Shown here piece after piece: positions 53,031 to 63,600 of a stretch of DNA of 64,000 nt. The first letter of the stretch is position 1. Each line of letters begins with the position of its first letter. The stretch is taken from the NCBI RefSeq assembly GCF_032884065.1, contig NC_088880.1:32763298-32827297 (forward strand). The letters are read 5' to 3'. Made by a program: the position numbers and the translations under genes. Under the pieces are notes generated by a model. It had not been told where the DNA came from. It searched no databases and worked only from the letters and a program-made list of their open reading frames with translations. Source of the stretch: Artemia franciscana. Taxonomy: Eukaryota > Arthropoda > Branchiopoda > Anostraca > Artemiidae.

Positions 53031-53369
53031 CTCTAGTGTATCACGCAACGATAATGCTGTCTTGATCCCGCTGGGTACCATAATAAAATGCACACATTTA
53101 TATAAAACGACTACCTCTTTGGCCTACTAGCGAAACTTTTAATATTTACTATAAATATATAAATTATTTACTAGAAATATGTAAATTACTAGTGCTATAA
53201 ATAATAAATTATTACGTGCAATATTTCATTTCAGTATTACACAATTCAATCTTGAAGGAGTTTTTATGTTTGTTTATTTTTGTGTCATTTTTCCTTTTTT
53301 TTTCTTTTTGAATACGACAGCCCCAAAATTGAACATTATATTTAGATGATCTTTAACTCCTAAAATTGC

Positions 53370-54710
53370 ATAAATACAAACTGAAACTAGAGGCCAACAA
53401 AAGGATCTTACTACTTTTGGTTTAGGGCCATATTTAACATTTCTTAAATTTTTTTTTTTTAGTTCTTAAAAATGCATAAATACAAACTGAAACTAAAGAA
53501 CAACAGAAGTTTCTTACTAGCTTTGGTGTTGGGCCATATTTGACATTTTTTCTTATATATTTTTACTTTTAGCTCATTAAAATGTAAAAATACAAATTGA
53601 AACCAGAAGTCAACAGAAATATCTTACTAGCTTTGGCGTTTAGCAATACTTAAAATGTTTTCCAGTTTCGCCTTCTAGTTTGTTTTTTTTTTAGTTCCTA
53701 AAAATGCATAAATACAAATTGAAACTAGAGGTCAACAGAACGACCTTACTAGTTTTTTTTTTTTTTTTTTTTTTTATTGGGCCACATTTACAGTTTTTTT
53801 CATAAAAAAAGTCAATTCCTAAAAATGCATAAATACAAACTTAAATTAGAAATTAAGAGGAAGATCTTACTAGCTTTGGCGTTGGGCAAGGTTCCTGTTT
53901 TTCCTTCTAAAATTTTTTAGTTCCTAAAAATGCATAAATACAAACTGAAACTAGAGGTCAACAAAAGGATCTTACTAGTTTCGGTGTTGGGCACATTTAA
54001 CATTTCTTCCATTTTTAGTTCCTAAAAATGCATAAATACAAACCAAAATTAAAGGTGAACAGAAAGATCTTATTAGCTTTGGTGTTGGGCCATATTTGAC
54101 ATATTTCCTGTGTTTTTCCTTTTATACAAGTTTATACAAATTGAAACTAGAGGTCAACAGATGGACCTTACTAGTTTTGGTGTTGGCAACATTTAATATT
54201 TTTTCCTAAGGAAAAAAATTCTATAATTTTTCAAGTTCCTAAAAATGCAGAAATACAAACTGGAAGCGGAGGTCAACAGAAGGATCTTACTAGTTTTGGT
54301 GTTGGCAACATTTAATATTTTTTCCTAAGGAAAAAAATTCTATAATTTTTCAAGTTCCTAAAAATGCAGAAATACAAACTGGAAGCAGAGGTCAACAGAA
54401 GGATCTTACTTGCTTGGTGTAGAGACGTATTTAACATTTCTTGCTAAAAAATTTTTAGTTCCTAAAAATGCATACATACAAACTGAAATTAGAGGTGAAC
54501 AGAAACATCTTACTAGCTTTGACATTGGGCAATATTTGAAATTTCTTGCAGTACTTTTCCTTCTAAAATTTATTAGTTCCTAAAAAATACATAAATACCA
54601 GCTGAAAAGTTGGTGCTGGGAGATAGCTAACATTTCTTCCAAAATTTGTTTTTAGTTCCTAAACATGCATAAATACAAACTAAAATTACAGGTCAACAAA
54701 AAGATCTTAC
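53370..54710 (-). repeat. tandem array carrying copies of an NDUFB8 splice donor
   Basis: About 12 units of 95-125 bp precede the true donor at 54710. Units share CCTAAAAATGCATAAATACA, GAGGTCAACAGAAGGATC and the junction block CTTACTAGCTTTGGTGTTGG. In minus-strand sense the junction block is the last ~24 exon bases (ending CCAAAGCTA) followed by GTAAGATC. Copies lie near 53407, 53510, 53616, 53740, 53865, 53970, 54068, 54165, 54285, 54405, 54511 and, degenerate, 54615. Most keep the GT; the one near 54068 has AT. Two neighbouring units (about 54165-54400) are almost identical, showing recent turnover. Confidence 0.9.
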
Positions 54711-54866
54711 TAGCTTTGGTGTTGGGCCATATTTGAGATCAAGAGTGAGCAATCCTATAAAGAACCCAACGAAGCCAAAGAACGCAGCGCATTGCTTCCA
54801 CACAGACACGCGCAGTCTTGAGGTATCCATACGCTCACCCACGTACATATTGAAGTCTTTGTGAAT
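54711..54866 (-). CDS. NDUFB8: NDUFB8 exon with transmembrane helix
   Basis: Acceptor TTTTTATGACAG, donor GTAAGA. 52 codons, phase 0 at both ends: [20 protein letters not shown], a hydrophobic segment of about 20 residues, then [11 protein letters not shown]. The NMYxxxRxDTS motif matches DMYNRNRVDTS of human NDUFB8. Its donor junction is the unit repeated in the array at 53370-54710. Confidence 0.92.
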
Positions 54867-57800
54867 CTGTCATAAAAAGAATAATTACATACAGTATTAC
54901 ATAGGAATTACAGTAAGGTCCATACGCTCACCTACGTATATATTGATTTTTGGAAATTTCCTTAATATATAACTGTCTTAGATTTAAAATAATTTAACAA
55001 GTAGCCCAATGATCCTTGAACAGATATCAGATCAAGCTGCGACTAAAAATATAACAATCTTTCAAAGTTAAGAATTTTTACAGCTAACTCCCAAAAATTT
55101 CCCCCGTCTTGTTCTCACCCTACCCCTCCCCCTGAAATGCCGGTTATTACTATGAAATCATTTGGTGATACGGAATGGTGATTTGTGATTTGAAATGTGA
55201 CCGCCATTTAATTGCTATACTAGCTCGTCCTCCATTCTCATTCAAAATCCTTGAATCTTTTCAAAATTCTGCTATTCGAATAGCTTCGGGTGTGCATAAG
55301 CATACTCCTCTGTCAAAGTTAAAAATACTGTCGGGATTGGTGTCCCTAAGTGAAAGAGCATCTAGTCTAAGGATAAAGTATTTCTCGCAAATCCAGGCTT
55401 ATGGAGCCAAGCATGCTGTATATGCACATACCTTTGTTGGGAAGTCAGCCTGTCCCAATGCCCATTCATCATGGAATCAGTTTCAACTGAAGGTCCCAAA
55501 CTGGAATCAACATTTGCTTTATACATATCCCTTTACTGAGTCCCCTCCATGGAAAACGAGTCCTCCAAGTTGTCAAGTAGAACTTATCTCTATTAGTAAA
55601 GACTTGATTCCTAATTACGAGATCCAGACTATTTTGGCTGAACAGATCTCAAAGGCGTACCCCAACTATAGAAAAATATATACAGATGGATCTGTAAAGA
55701 GGGAAAGAGCTGGAGCAGGAGCATGTATCCCATCCCGGAATTTGAACATGTATTCTCCTCTCCCATTGGGATCTTCTATCTTGTCTGCTGAATTATGTGC
55801 CATCCGCCTGGCCTTAGATGCACTTATAAATTATAACATGAAATCTGAAAATATACTCTGTCTCTCTGACTCTAAATCAGCATTTGTATTGATCCAAAAT
55901 ATTAATAGAATTGCTAATGAAAAGGATTTATATATTATTAGAAGGCAGCTTCTTAATCTTAAAATCAAAGGAAATGAGGTTTATTTTCAACATGTTCCAA
56001 GTCATAAAGGCATCAAATATAATGATATGGCTGATTCTCTAGCAGCAAAGGCTTCCATGTTAATTCCTAGTCCTTCCTCTGACCTCAATTCACGAGATAT
56101 TATCAGGCAAAGATCCAATGTCAATCACAGTAAATTAATTTCATCTCCATTTCATAGAAGATTAAATACGATGCTATATTACCGGCTGAAATCAGGTGCC
56201 CTACTTCTAAATAGCTTGTTATTTAATTGAAAGCTACATCATTCCCCTTTATGCCGAATCTGCTTTTCAGCAGAGGAAACAATCCACCATGTTTTATTTG
56301 ATTGCCAGGCTCAGAGTGAGGAGACTGTTGCTCTTAAGCGTTTCTGCTCCTTGGCTAAGATACACTTATACAGCTATCCTGGATTCTAACCTGCCATGGG
56401 AAATTGATCGTATGATATTTAAGGCAGCAATTGATATCTTAAAGAAGAGAAATATTGTTTAATCATGATTAAAGCTTGAAGAAGTCAATTTTTAAAAGGA
56501 CATGATTTATCTATAGTTTTTGATTGTGCAGAAGAGAGCAGGAATGAGTAGGAAGAGCGGTACCGGCCAGCCTAGTGGCCCTAATCTGCTGGGGACAGGT
56601 AACTCAGGTACTCGCACTTCCCACAATCAATAACAGTGTATTATTGTTCATAGTTGCATATATTCATTGTTTGCAGACTGGAGGAGAATAGCGCTTCCAG
56701 TGGCTAGTTTTTCTGAAGAAGTCAGAGAGGTGAAAGGACTTGTTGTTATTTGTCCATATATCTTCCTATAATTTTTGGAACTGGAACTGGCTGTTGCACC
56801 TTAAGTTCATATGACAAATGATATTTTAAAATTCTTGAATAATAACCATAACTAGTAACTGGTAATTATGTTCAGGCTGAGACCCACCCATGCTGGCACC
56901 CTGGCATATATGAAATAATAGAATTCTCAAAGAAAATTAACAAACCAATCAGTATAACTGTCTTACTAGGTGACATAAAAGAATGGGCAATTGAGGCGAT
57001 TGCTGGCAATTGAGGCGATTAAGTTGACGACATAATTTCTGAAGAAGATTGGAAGAGCAGCAACCATCTAAATCTACGAATCAGCACAATGAAAGACATC
57101 CTGTGGTGACAAGACAAGAGAGGACGGTTAATCAACCACCTCTGCCGTCGTCACCATCAACTGTTTGCTGAGCTATGTTCAAAGGAAGGATCACCAGGGC
57201 AATATATGTTATATCACACTTCGATCCTACAAATCAAACAAATGAAAATATAGAAAATGGGATATAATATTTTAAATAAGACAGTGGACAAAAGAGGAAA
57301 AAACAAACTTTTAATAATAAAAAAAAAAGGTCCGAATATTCAACTAAAAGCCTTTTTCAACGAAAAACAAAACAAACAACAAACTGAAAAGAACGTTTAA
57401 ATAAAATAAAAGACAAAAAAAAACCCGGCAAAAACCCCCGCAAAAAAATCACGGTTGACATATTGAATATTATTTATATCTGAGTTTTTTTTGGTTTTTG
57501 TTTTCTTTTTGCCTTTCATTGTATTTATATCTTCTGTTTAATTTAGTGTTTGTTTTTCGTTGAAAAAGGGTTCTGGACACAAAGTCGAAATATTTGGACC
57601 TTTTTTTTTATAAAAGTTTGTTTGTTTTTTCCTGTTTTGTCCACTGTTTTATTAAAAATATTATATCCGTTTTTCTATTCATACATTTGTTTAATTTGTA
57701 AATAGAAACGCAGCGCGGTCCAAGAAATTATTTACACTTTGGTTCTCCTGATCTACATCACCATGTTGATCTTCCTTATGAGAACTTCCTTATGAGAAAT

Positions 57801-58893
57801 TATTTACACTTTGGTTCTCCTGATCTACATCACCATGTTGATCTTCCTTATGAGAACTTCCTTATGAGAAATTATTTACACTTTGGTTCTCCTGATCTAC
57901 ATCACCATGTTGATCTTCCTTATGAGAACTTCCTTATGAGAAATTATTTACACTTTGGTTCTCCTGATCTACATCACCATGTTGATCTTCCTTATGAGAA
58001 ATTATTTACACTTTGGTTCTCCTGATCTACATCACCATGTTGATCTTCCTTATGAGAACAGCTTCAACAGTGTTCTCAATTACCTCATAAGTACGAAAAT
58101 GTCACTTATGTTGGCGCAATAGCAATAACCTCAATGATATCTTACAGCCTATAAATGCAACGTTCCTCAAACTTTCTCCCTTTTCAAACTACTTAAAAAA
58201 TTATATATCCTGCATCACACTATTTGAGAACTTTATTCTTATGTATATATCCAATCCTACAGCAGGCCTGCACTTTTCGGCATTCTGGCCATTTCCAAAG
58301 AATTGTCAGGCAGGATAGAGTCTAATCTTGAATGAAGGTTGAGTCCCTTACAGCAACAATCTAAGAATTGTAAAGCAAAGTGAGATTCTCCAGCTCCCAG
58401 AAACTAGGAGTCATCCTAAGTTCCAAAAGCCTCTTCCCTGACGAGTCCATTCTGACACTACACACGTCAATTATCAGACAAGTCAAGGAATATGTACATC
58501 CTCTTTTTGCTGGCGCTCCAACTAGTCCCATAGCTCCTCTTCAACGTGTCCAAAACCGAGCAGCCCGCACAGCAATTTTTAGAAACTCTAATTCCAAACC
58601 CCTACAGTCAATCCAGGAACAATTTGAACTGGATTCAATATCGGTGTTCTACAAAGGTTTTGCAATCAACTCGCTAAAGTACAGCTCAACAGGACTACCT
58701 TGTGAAGGGCACACCTCACCAAGAATACTTCAAGACAAATTTCGTTCGACAACCCACCACCATAAGAAATGACCTCCCAGTAGGGGTAATCCCAGAAAAT
58801 CCTTCTTGAAGGTATAATCAACACCTTAAAAGTAGTTAGAGTGGTAATTACCAGGACTAGCGGCATATCATCACTTGTGATGGAGCCGTGAAG

Positions 58894-58990
<97 letters not shown>

Positions 58991-61900
58991 GAAACTTTGC
59001 CTATGTTTCACCAAAAGTGCTTTCCATAGCCCCTGAACAAACTTCTTTCCTTAGTCATAAATAAACCCTTTTCTTTCTATTTTTTTTTAATAGAATTTGG
59101 ACGAGCTCGATTTGTTTGCAATATTTAAATGATTTTTTGTAATATTATAGACCATTTTGAGCCTAACACATTTTGTTTAAATTAGTTCTTCAAGTTTTTG
59201 TTTCTACTTTTTTTTTTCAGCGTAAGAATCTACTTTAGCTCTATTAGAGCTTGTGACAGTATTTTTGAAAAAAAAAAGATGCACTGTGGCATAGAGTATA
59301 GAGATGAATTAAACAAATTTTAGATTATAGGGGAACAGTTAAATTATACTAAAATTTAACAGGGACAAACCGGTTCTCCCCAGTTTCTTCTCCAGTAACG
59401 ATCATCCCATTGTTCATAGCCACTTCTTTCATGGGTGCCAACAAGAGGAACGTCTGGATAGTCACCACCTATTTGGGGATCAGGCTTGTAATCAGCTGGA
59501 AGCAATCCATATTTCTTTGCTGCAGCTGCAATCTCAGCTGCATTTTTGGGCACCTGGGGAGCAGGTTTCCAATCTTTGTTCCATCCTAGAACAAAAGAAA
59601 ATATTAGTTTATAATCTATAAAATCAGCTCATCAAGAATATAGTTTAAAATAGAAAATAGTTTAATAGTCAAGAAAAGTTTCTTCTTGGCCCTGGGGAAA
59701 ATTCCAAAAAAAAATCTTGAATATTAGCCCCTCTCCATAGGCACATGGGGCAACTTCCAAATTTGGAAATATTTCTAAGTCTTTCCCAGAAATGACCACA
59801 AATAGATACAGTACTAGCACCCCCAATGCATTCTAAAGGCCAGAGCATCACTTTCACTTTACTAAAAATGATTTGTAGTCCAAGCGTCGTTTTCACTACT
59901 CTTTTTACTGAGTGCTTTTTGTAATCCAATCCACATACATCTTTCTTTCCTCTTCTTTCATTTTCAAGTATTTGACTCCTCCCGAACTTCTTCAGAAAAT
60001 TATATCTATCAAATTCTGAACAAATTCTGAGCTTTTTCTCTTAGAAATCACATGGATATTTTCATTCATAAAACTAAAACCATATTATCAGATTTTAATC
60101 CAGTTTTATGTTGTACCTCCATATGGAAATCCCCATCCATTATAATTCAGCTATGTTATTCTCATGGACAATTTAAAAAAGAGCTAACTGAAAACCTCCT
60201 ATGCCTAGAGAGTTAGTTCTCTCCTCCCTTCTCTGTTTCACCTCTATCTTTCCTTTTTAATTTGTTTAATCGATTTATTTTGATTGGCATGGCATTTTTA
60301 ATTTTGTTTTTGTTGTTTTTTTTCTCTTCTTCTCTTTCTGTTTGATTTTAGCACCATTATCTAACGTAATGTTTATTCCCCCACTCTTACGGGCCAAAGA
60401 TCCTTTGTGGGGGGGGGGGGGGGGTCTAAAGCTATGTAATTTTTTTCTCTGTTTTCTTCAAATAAATTCATTTATTGATTGATTGTATGTTGTATTACTG
60501 TGAGCTTGTGTTTTATTATTAAAACAACAACGAAAATTGGTATCACCAGGTTAATCAAGGTTTAAAAATAGGAGTCATACTACACGTCACCTTCCGTTTT
60601 GAAAAACCAAAAATAAAGAAAAATTATAAGTAAAATATGTGAGGATTGTAAAATTATAATAAAATTTAATTTGAATATAATGTTACTATTCAATATAGAA
60701 ATTTTCATTTTGCTCATTATTTAATCCTAGTTCCATTGTAAAAATGGATTATATAAATAATGTCTATATATGTGTATGAACTATATTTAATATATGGACT
60801 ATATAAATTCAACTATAAAACTTTTTTTATGGCTAAAAAGAAAAACAAAGCCTCCTGTAATTCAAAAGCATCAATAAAACAGAGGCCATGCTCATAAAAC
60901 AAGTTCACTACAATTTTTAATAGTGTTTATAAACACTCGTTTTTGTGCTACCTAACTTTTCTGTAATTAACTGTCACAAGAGTATTTTGTTTTAAATTAC
61001 ATCTGATTGGGTTTATAAGTGATTAACAACGCTCTTTTTTTTTAAATAAAAGTGTTAGATTAGCCATTCAGAGACCAGATTGATTAAGCCTGTCAAAATA
61101 AAAAAATCAAGAAAATTAAAAACGAAGACATTAGTGACTTGATTTCTGATGTACTAATTACATGCAAGGGAATTTTTAGATATTTTACTTGTTAGTCTAT
61201 TTCTATTTCCTATTCAGTTGTTACTTCATATAATGATAAATAACAAATAGTAGTAAAATAAAGTAAATTGATTTTAGTATTTGTGCTTTCTGTTTTACTT
61301 TCTGTTTGATCATTAGACAATTAAATGTCCAGTAAAGATTGAGACAAGAGAAGAAGCAAATGTTGAGTTTATTTGAATAATAATTGCTGTTAGTCTGATA
61401 GTAATTTTCATATAGGACCAAAACTTTCAAAGACAATCTTTTTGGGAAGAGGCACAGCTCATTGGCTTCAATTCATTTTGGGAGGGGGCAAAACAATCAG
61501 AGGAGGAGGTCAGTGCCTACCTACACCCCCCTCTCTAATACATGCCCTCAGCAGGGTCACCAGAATTTATTTGCATATTTTAGCCCAAATTCTGTTACTT
61601 GTCTTGCTGTTTACTGCAGTGAAGCTATAGTAAAATTTAGCCACATTATTCCCCACAATATTTGGCAAGAATCAGATATTCTGAGAGCTTGTATAGGAGC
61701 TGTTCTACTACTTTAGTGGACTATTTTTTAACTTCTTTAGTAATGTGAAGTGTATTCTCAGTCAGATTTGAATGACACTGAAAATTCTGGGAAGTTTGAT
61801 GGATGTCCACTACTGCAAGTCAGGCTCCGAATATACACATTTCTGTAGACCCTACACCTACTACAGTTCACAGCTACTTTTGTGCTCATTAGGAAAGGTA

Positions 61901-62061
61901 AATTACCAAAATATGTGCTTTTCTTTTGAGTTTTAATGATTGCCATGTGAAATTTCAAGACAAGCGTATTGTTTAGGGTTCACACTTTTCATGGGGTGTA
62001 AAAAGGAAGATTTCTGAAGTTTTTAATGGCTATTGGATCACAAAATCAAATTTCTCTTCAG

Positions 62062-62113
<52 letters not shown>

Positions 62114-62786
62114 TCTGTGAAAACTTATGTACAAGTGATTGGTGTGTTACGCAGTAACTTCATTGTTTTTTTTTTTCAGTCAAAGTTGATCAAGTAATTT
62201 TGACTGAAAGTTGAATTAGGCACAATAAAAGTTATATTTTTCAGGAAAAGTCAACACTGATGATTAAAAGGTTTTAACCACTGACACAACATATCTGCTT
62301 AATCAAAAAGACCAAAGATCAATCAAAGTTCAGTACATTACTTTCTTAGTTACAAAAATCATTACATGATGTTTGAAATAGTTAGGACAAAGATCAATGC
62401 TAATGGAATAGCGGTTATAAGCATCAAAGAAGGGCTAAAATACAGCTAACTGTTAACAAAGAAACATATAGCATCAAGAGATGAAAAACAACAGATAAAT
62501 AACTTATCTAGGGCTAAACCTGGTATAATCAGGGGGAAAGGTGCATTGTTTTGAGTAGTGTAAATTACATTTGGAAAGAACATTAATTTGGAAATCTACT
62601 AGGGTAAAATTCTAGATCAGGGGCTTTTTGCTATTTTTATGAAACTTTTAAGAGTGAATCCATGGCTTACAACATACCATGTGGAGGTATTTTGAAGTTC
62701 CTTCCTCCTTTAAAGGCCACTCGCCTTTGATGATCTTTCACAATCTTTGATTTATACATATTAAGCCTTGCGAAATAGGTCTTTTA
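54711..62786 (-). CDS. NDUFB8: NADH dehydrogenase 1 beta subcomplex subunit 8, partial gene
   Basis: Supernumerary single-pass subunit of mitochondrial respiratory complex I (fly ND-ASHI), in the distal membrane arm. Exons 62678-62786, 59371-59585 and 54711-54866 join in phase to give 151 residues from the ATG at 62759. Features: a basic N-terminal presequence ([20 protein letters not shown]), [27 protein letters not shown] and [24 protein letters not shown], then the membrane helix ([17 protein letters not shown]). The fly protein is about 175 residues, so roughly 20-25 C-terminal residues (the region around KQYP) must lie on a further exon below 53.4 kb, which I could not find. The first exon also has 27 nt upstream of the ATG with an in-frame stop and a good acceptor, implying a separate upstream 5' UTR exon. 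Confidence 0.9.
55170..56640 (+). mobile_element. I-type LINE 3' fragment with RNase H
   Basis: Open from 55175 to 56230 (351 codons), antisense to NDUFB8 in its intron. The front part ([20 protein letters not shown]) is the post-RT linker. RNase H has the full acidic set: [26 protein letters not shown] and [17 protein letters not shown]. One in-frame TGA at 56228 is followed, in the same frame, by a terminal zinc knuckle ([13 protein letters not shown]...FDC) and a frameshifted end ([20 protein letters not shown]). Endonuclease and RT are missing, the usual 5' truncation. The 3' UTR extends to about 56640. Confidence 0.85.
56641..57224. other. NDUFB8 intron, no recognised feature
   Basis: A 20-bp direct doubling of GGCAATTGAGGCGATT at 56987-57020; nothing else supported. 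Confidence 0.45.
57225..57705. repeat. foldback element with ~150-bp arms
   Basis: Left arm about 57225-57378 and right arm about 57540-57702 are inverted copies (for example ATATAATATTTTAAATAAGA against TATTAAAAATATTATAT; TTCAACGAAAAACAAA against TTTGTTTTTCGTTGAA). The centre is A- and T-rich with no ORF. Confidence 0.85.
57722..58065. repeat. 72-bp minisatellite, five units
   Basis: Near-identical units with ATTATTTACACTTTGGTTCT, CCTGATCTACATCACCATG and TTGATCTTCCTTATGAGAA. The fourth unit lacks the 18-bp AACTTCCTTATGAG doubling present in the others. Near-identity means very recent expansion. The 77-codon ORF here is the repeat read in frame. Confidence 0.93.
58300..58870 (+). mobile_element. 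Jockey/CR1-like LINE C-terminal fragment
   Basis: Open 58380-58772 (130 codons) with [39 protein letters not shown] and [18 protein letters not shown], the thumb and post-RT block of non-LTR elements. The plus-strand frame decays after 58772. The (TA)n run at 58897 starts just beyond and may have grown from its 3' tail. Confidence 0.7.
58897..58986. repeat. (TA)n microsatellite
   Basis: About 45 uninterrupted TA dinucleotides directly after the LINE fragment. Confidence 0.95.
58987..59370. other. NDUFB8 intron, nothing seen
   Basis: T-rich intronic sequence approaching exon 59371-59585; no repeat or ORF supported. Confidence 0.5.
59371..59585 (-). CDS. NDUFB8: NDUFB8 central exon
   Basis: Acceptor TTTTGTTCTAG, donor GTTTGT. 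Starts in a split Gly codon and reads [57 protein letters not shown] and WRRNWGEP. The WNKDxKPAP and [15 protein letters not shown] motifs match insect ND-ASHI; NWGEP matches human NDUFB8. Confidence 0.95.
59586..60229. other. NDUFB8 intron, nothing seen
   Basis: The minus-strand ORF at 59669-59929 has no recognisable domain. Confidence 0.45.
60230..60490 (+). mobile_element. LINE 3' UTR remnant
   Basis: A pyrimidine-rich stretch with a G16 run (60408-60423) leads to CAAATAAATTCATTTATTGA followed by TTGATTG. That tail type ends many non-LTR elements and matches, in reverse, the tail near 38190-38230. No coding part remains. Confidence 0.5.
60491..62060. other. NDUFB8 intron, no gene seen
   Basis: Very AT-rich. 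Small plus-strand ORFs at 61442-61716 show no domain. Confidence 0.45.
62062..62111. repeat. poly(A) run, about 48 nt
   Basis: An uninterrupted A run. It could be a retroposon tail, but I see no element body attached to it. Length may also be inflated by assembly. Confidence 0.9.
62678..62786 (-). CDS. NDUFB8: NDUFB8 first coding exon (presequence)
   Basis: From the ATG at 62759 it encodes 27 residues and the first base of a Gly codon, then donor GTATGT. The split phase fits the exon at 59585 exactly, giving PPHG-WNKDW, which parallels AGHWNKDY of the fly protein. The peptide is basic (nine Lys/Arg, one Asp), as expected of a mitochondrial presequence. It is joined on phase, position and total length rather than on residue identity, so an unrelated exon is possible. 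Confidence 0.65.
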
Positions 62787-62986
62787 CTGAAACAGAACAA
62801 CAAAGTAAAATATATTGCTCTGCTAGCTGACTTGTTATGCCTATGTGCTTTATTTATAGGTAGTGGATCTCCATTAAATTATTATATTCAAAACTTGCAA
62901 GTCTGACAAGGGAAAAGGTTACACAATGCCAGAACAGACAGTACACCTGATAGAATTTTTCCAGAGAAATTGCCAATGAATTTTTC

Positions 62987-63305
62987 TGGGTACCTGGCTG
63001 ATTGACTGTATATCAAACAGTATACTCTATGAAAATGCGGTTAAATCCTGCTCTCTAGGGCCATAATGAAAAAAAGAGGCTGAGATGGACAGGACACGTT
63101 CTGCATGTGAAGGATGACAGATTGCCAAAGATTGTCCTTTTTGGCCAACCATGTAGGGCTAAGCAGAAAGCAGGTCATCCTCATCTGGGGTGGGAGGGTA
63201 TAAAGAGGGAGGCTTTGAATAGATTGGGATCAAGGAGGAGCGTGCATAGCTGTGTTGGCATAGGATGGCTAGGTGCTCTGGTGATTTGTTAGTAGTAGTA
63301 ATAGT
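62987..63305 (+). mobile_element. LINE 3' fragment with (TAG)n tail
   Basis: Same family as 1-613: WLIDCISNSILYENAV in place of WLTDRISNSMLYVKCG, then LRWTGHVLHVKDDRLPKIVL, FGQPCRAKQKAGHPHLGWE and RRSVHSCVG, ending in a TAG repeat at 63287-63308. The open part runs to 63292. It has indels and shifts relative to the first copy; 5' truncated. Confidence 0.75.
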
Positions 63306-63600
63306 AGCCCCACAATCAATTAGTCATCAGCAAATCTCAAAACCTCTTAGACCCAATTTCACCAACAAGGTGAACTGATGTGCATAGGACCTTCTTCCAG
63401 AAAAAGTGTTAAGTCCTCATGCTTGTTGAAGTGGGTTGGAGAACAGAGTTGAGATATATTTAACACATTCCAAATTGCAGAAACAGAAACCAATAAAGGG
63501 GATGTATACCTGAAAAAATTCAGTGGGCATACTGGAAAAAATTCAGTGGGCATACTGGACTCATTTCAAATCCCATTTTTTTACTCATTTTTCACAGATA
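63306..63600. other. no recognised feature
   Basis: Contains a 22-bp tandem doubling of AAAAATTCAGTGGGCATACTGG at 63514-63559 (two copies). Confidence 0.5.

Noticed and set aside
57792-58025. Protein-coding repeat ORF
   Set aside because: The frame is open only because the unit is 72 bp and lacks stops; no start context or homologue.
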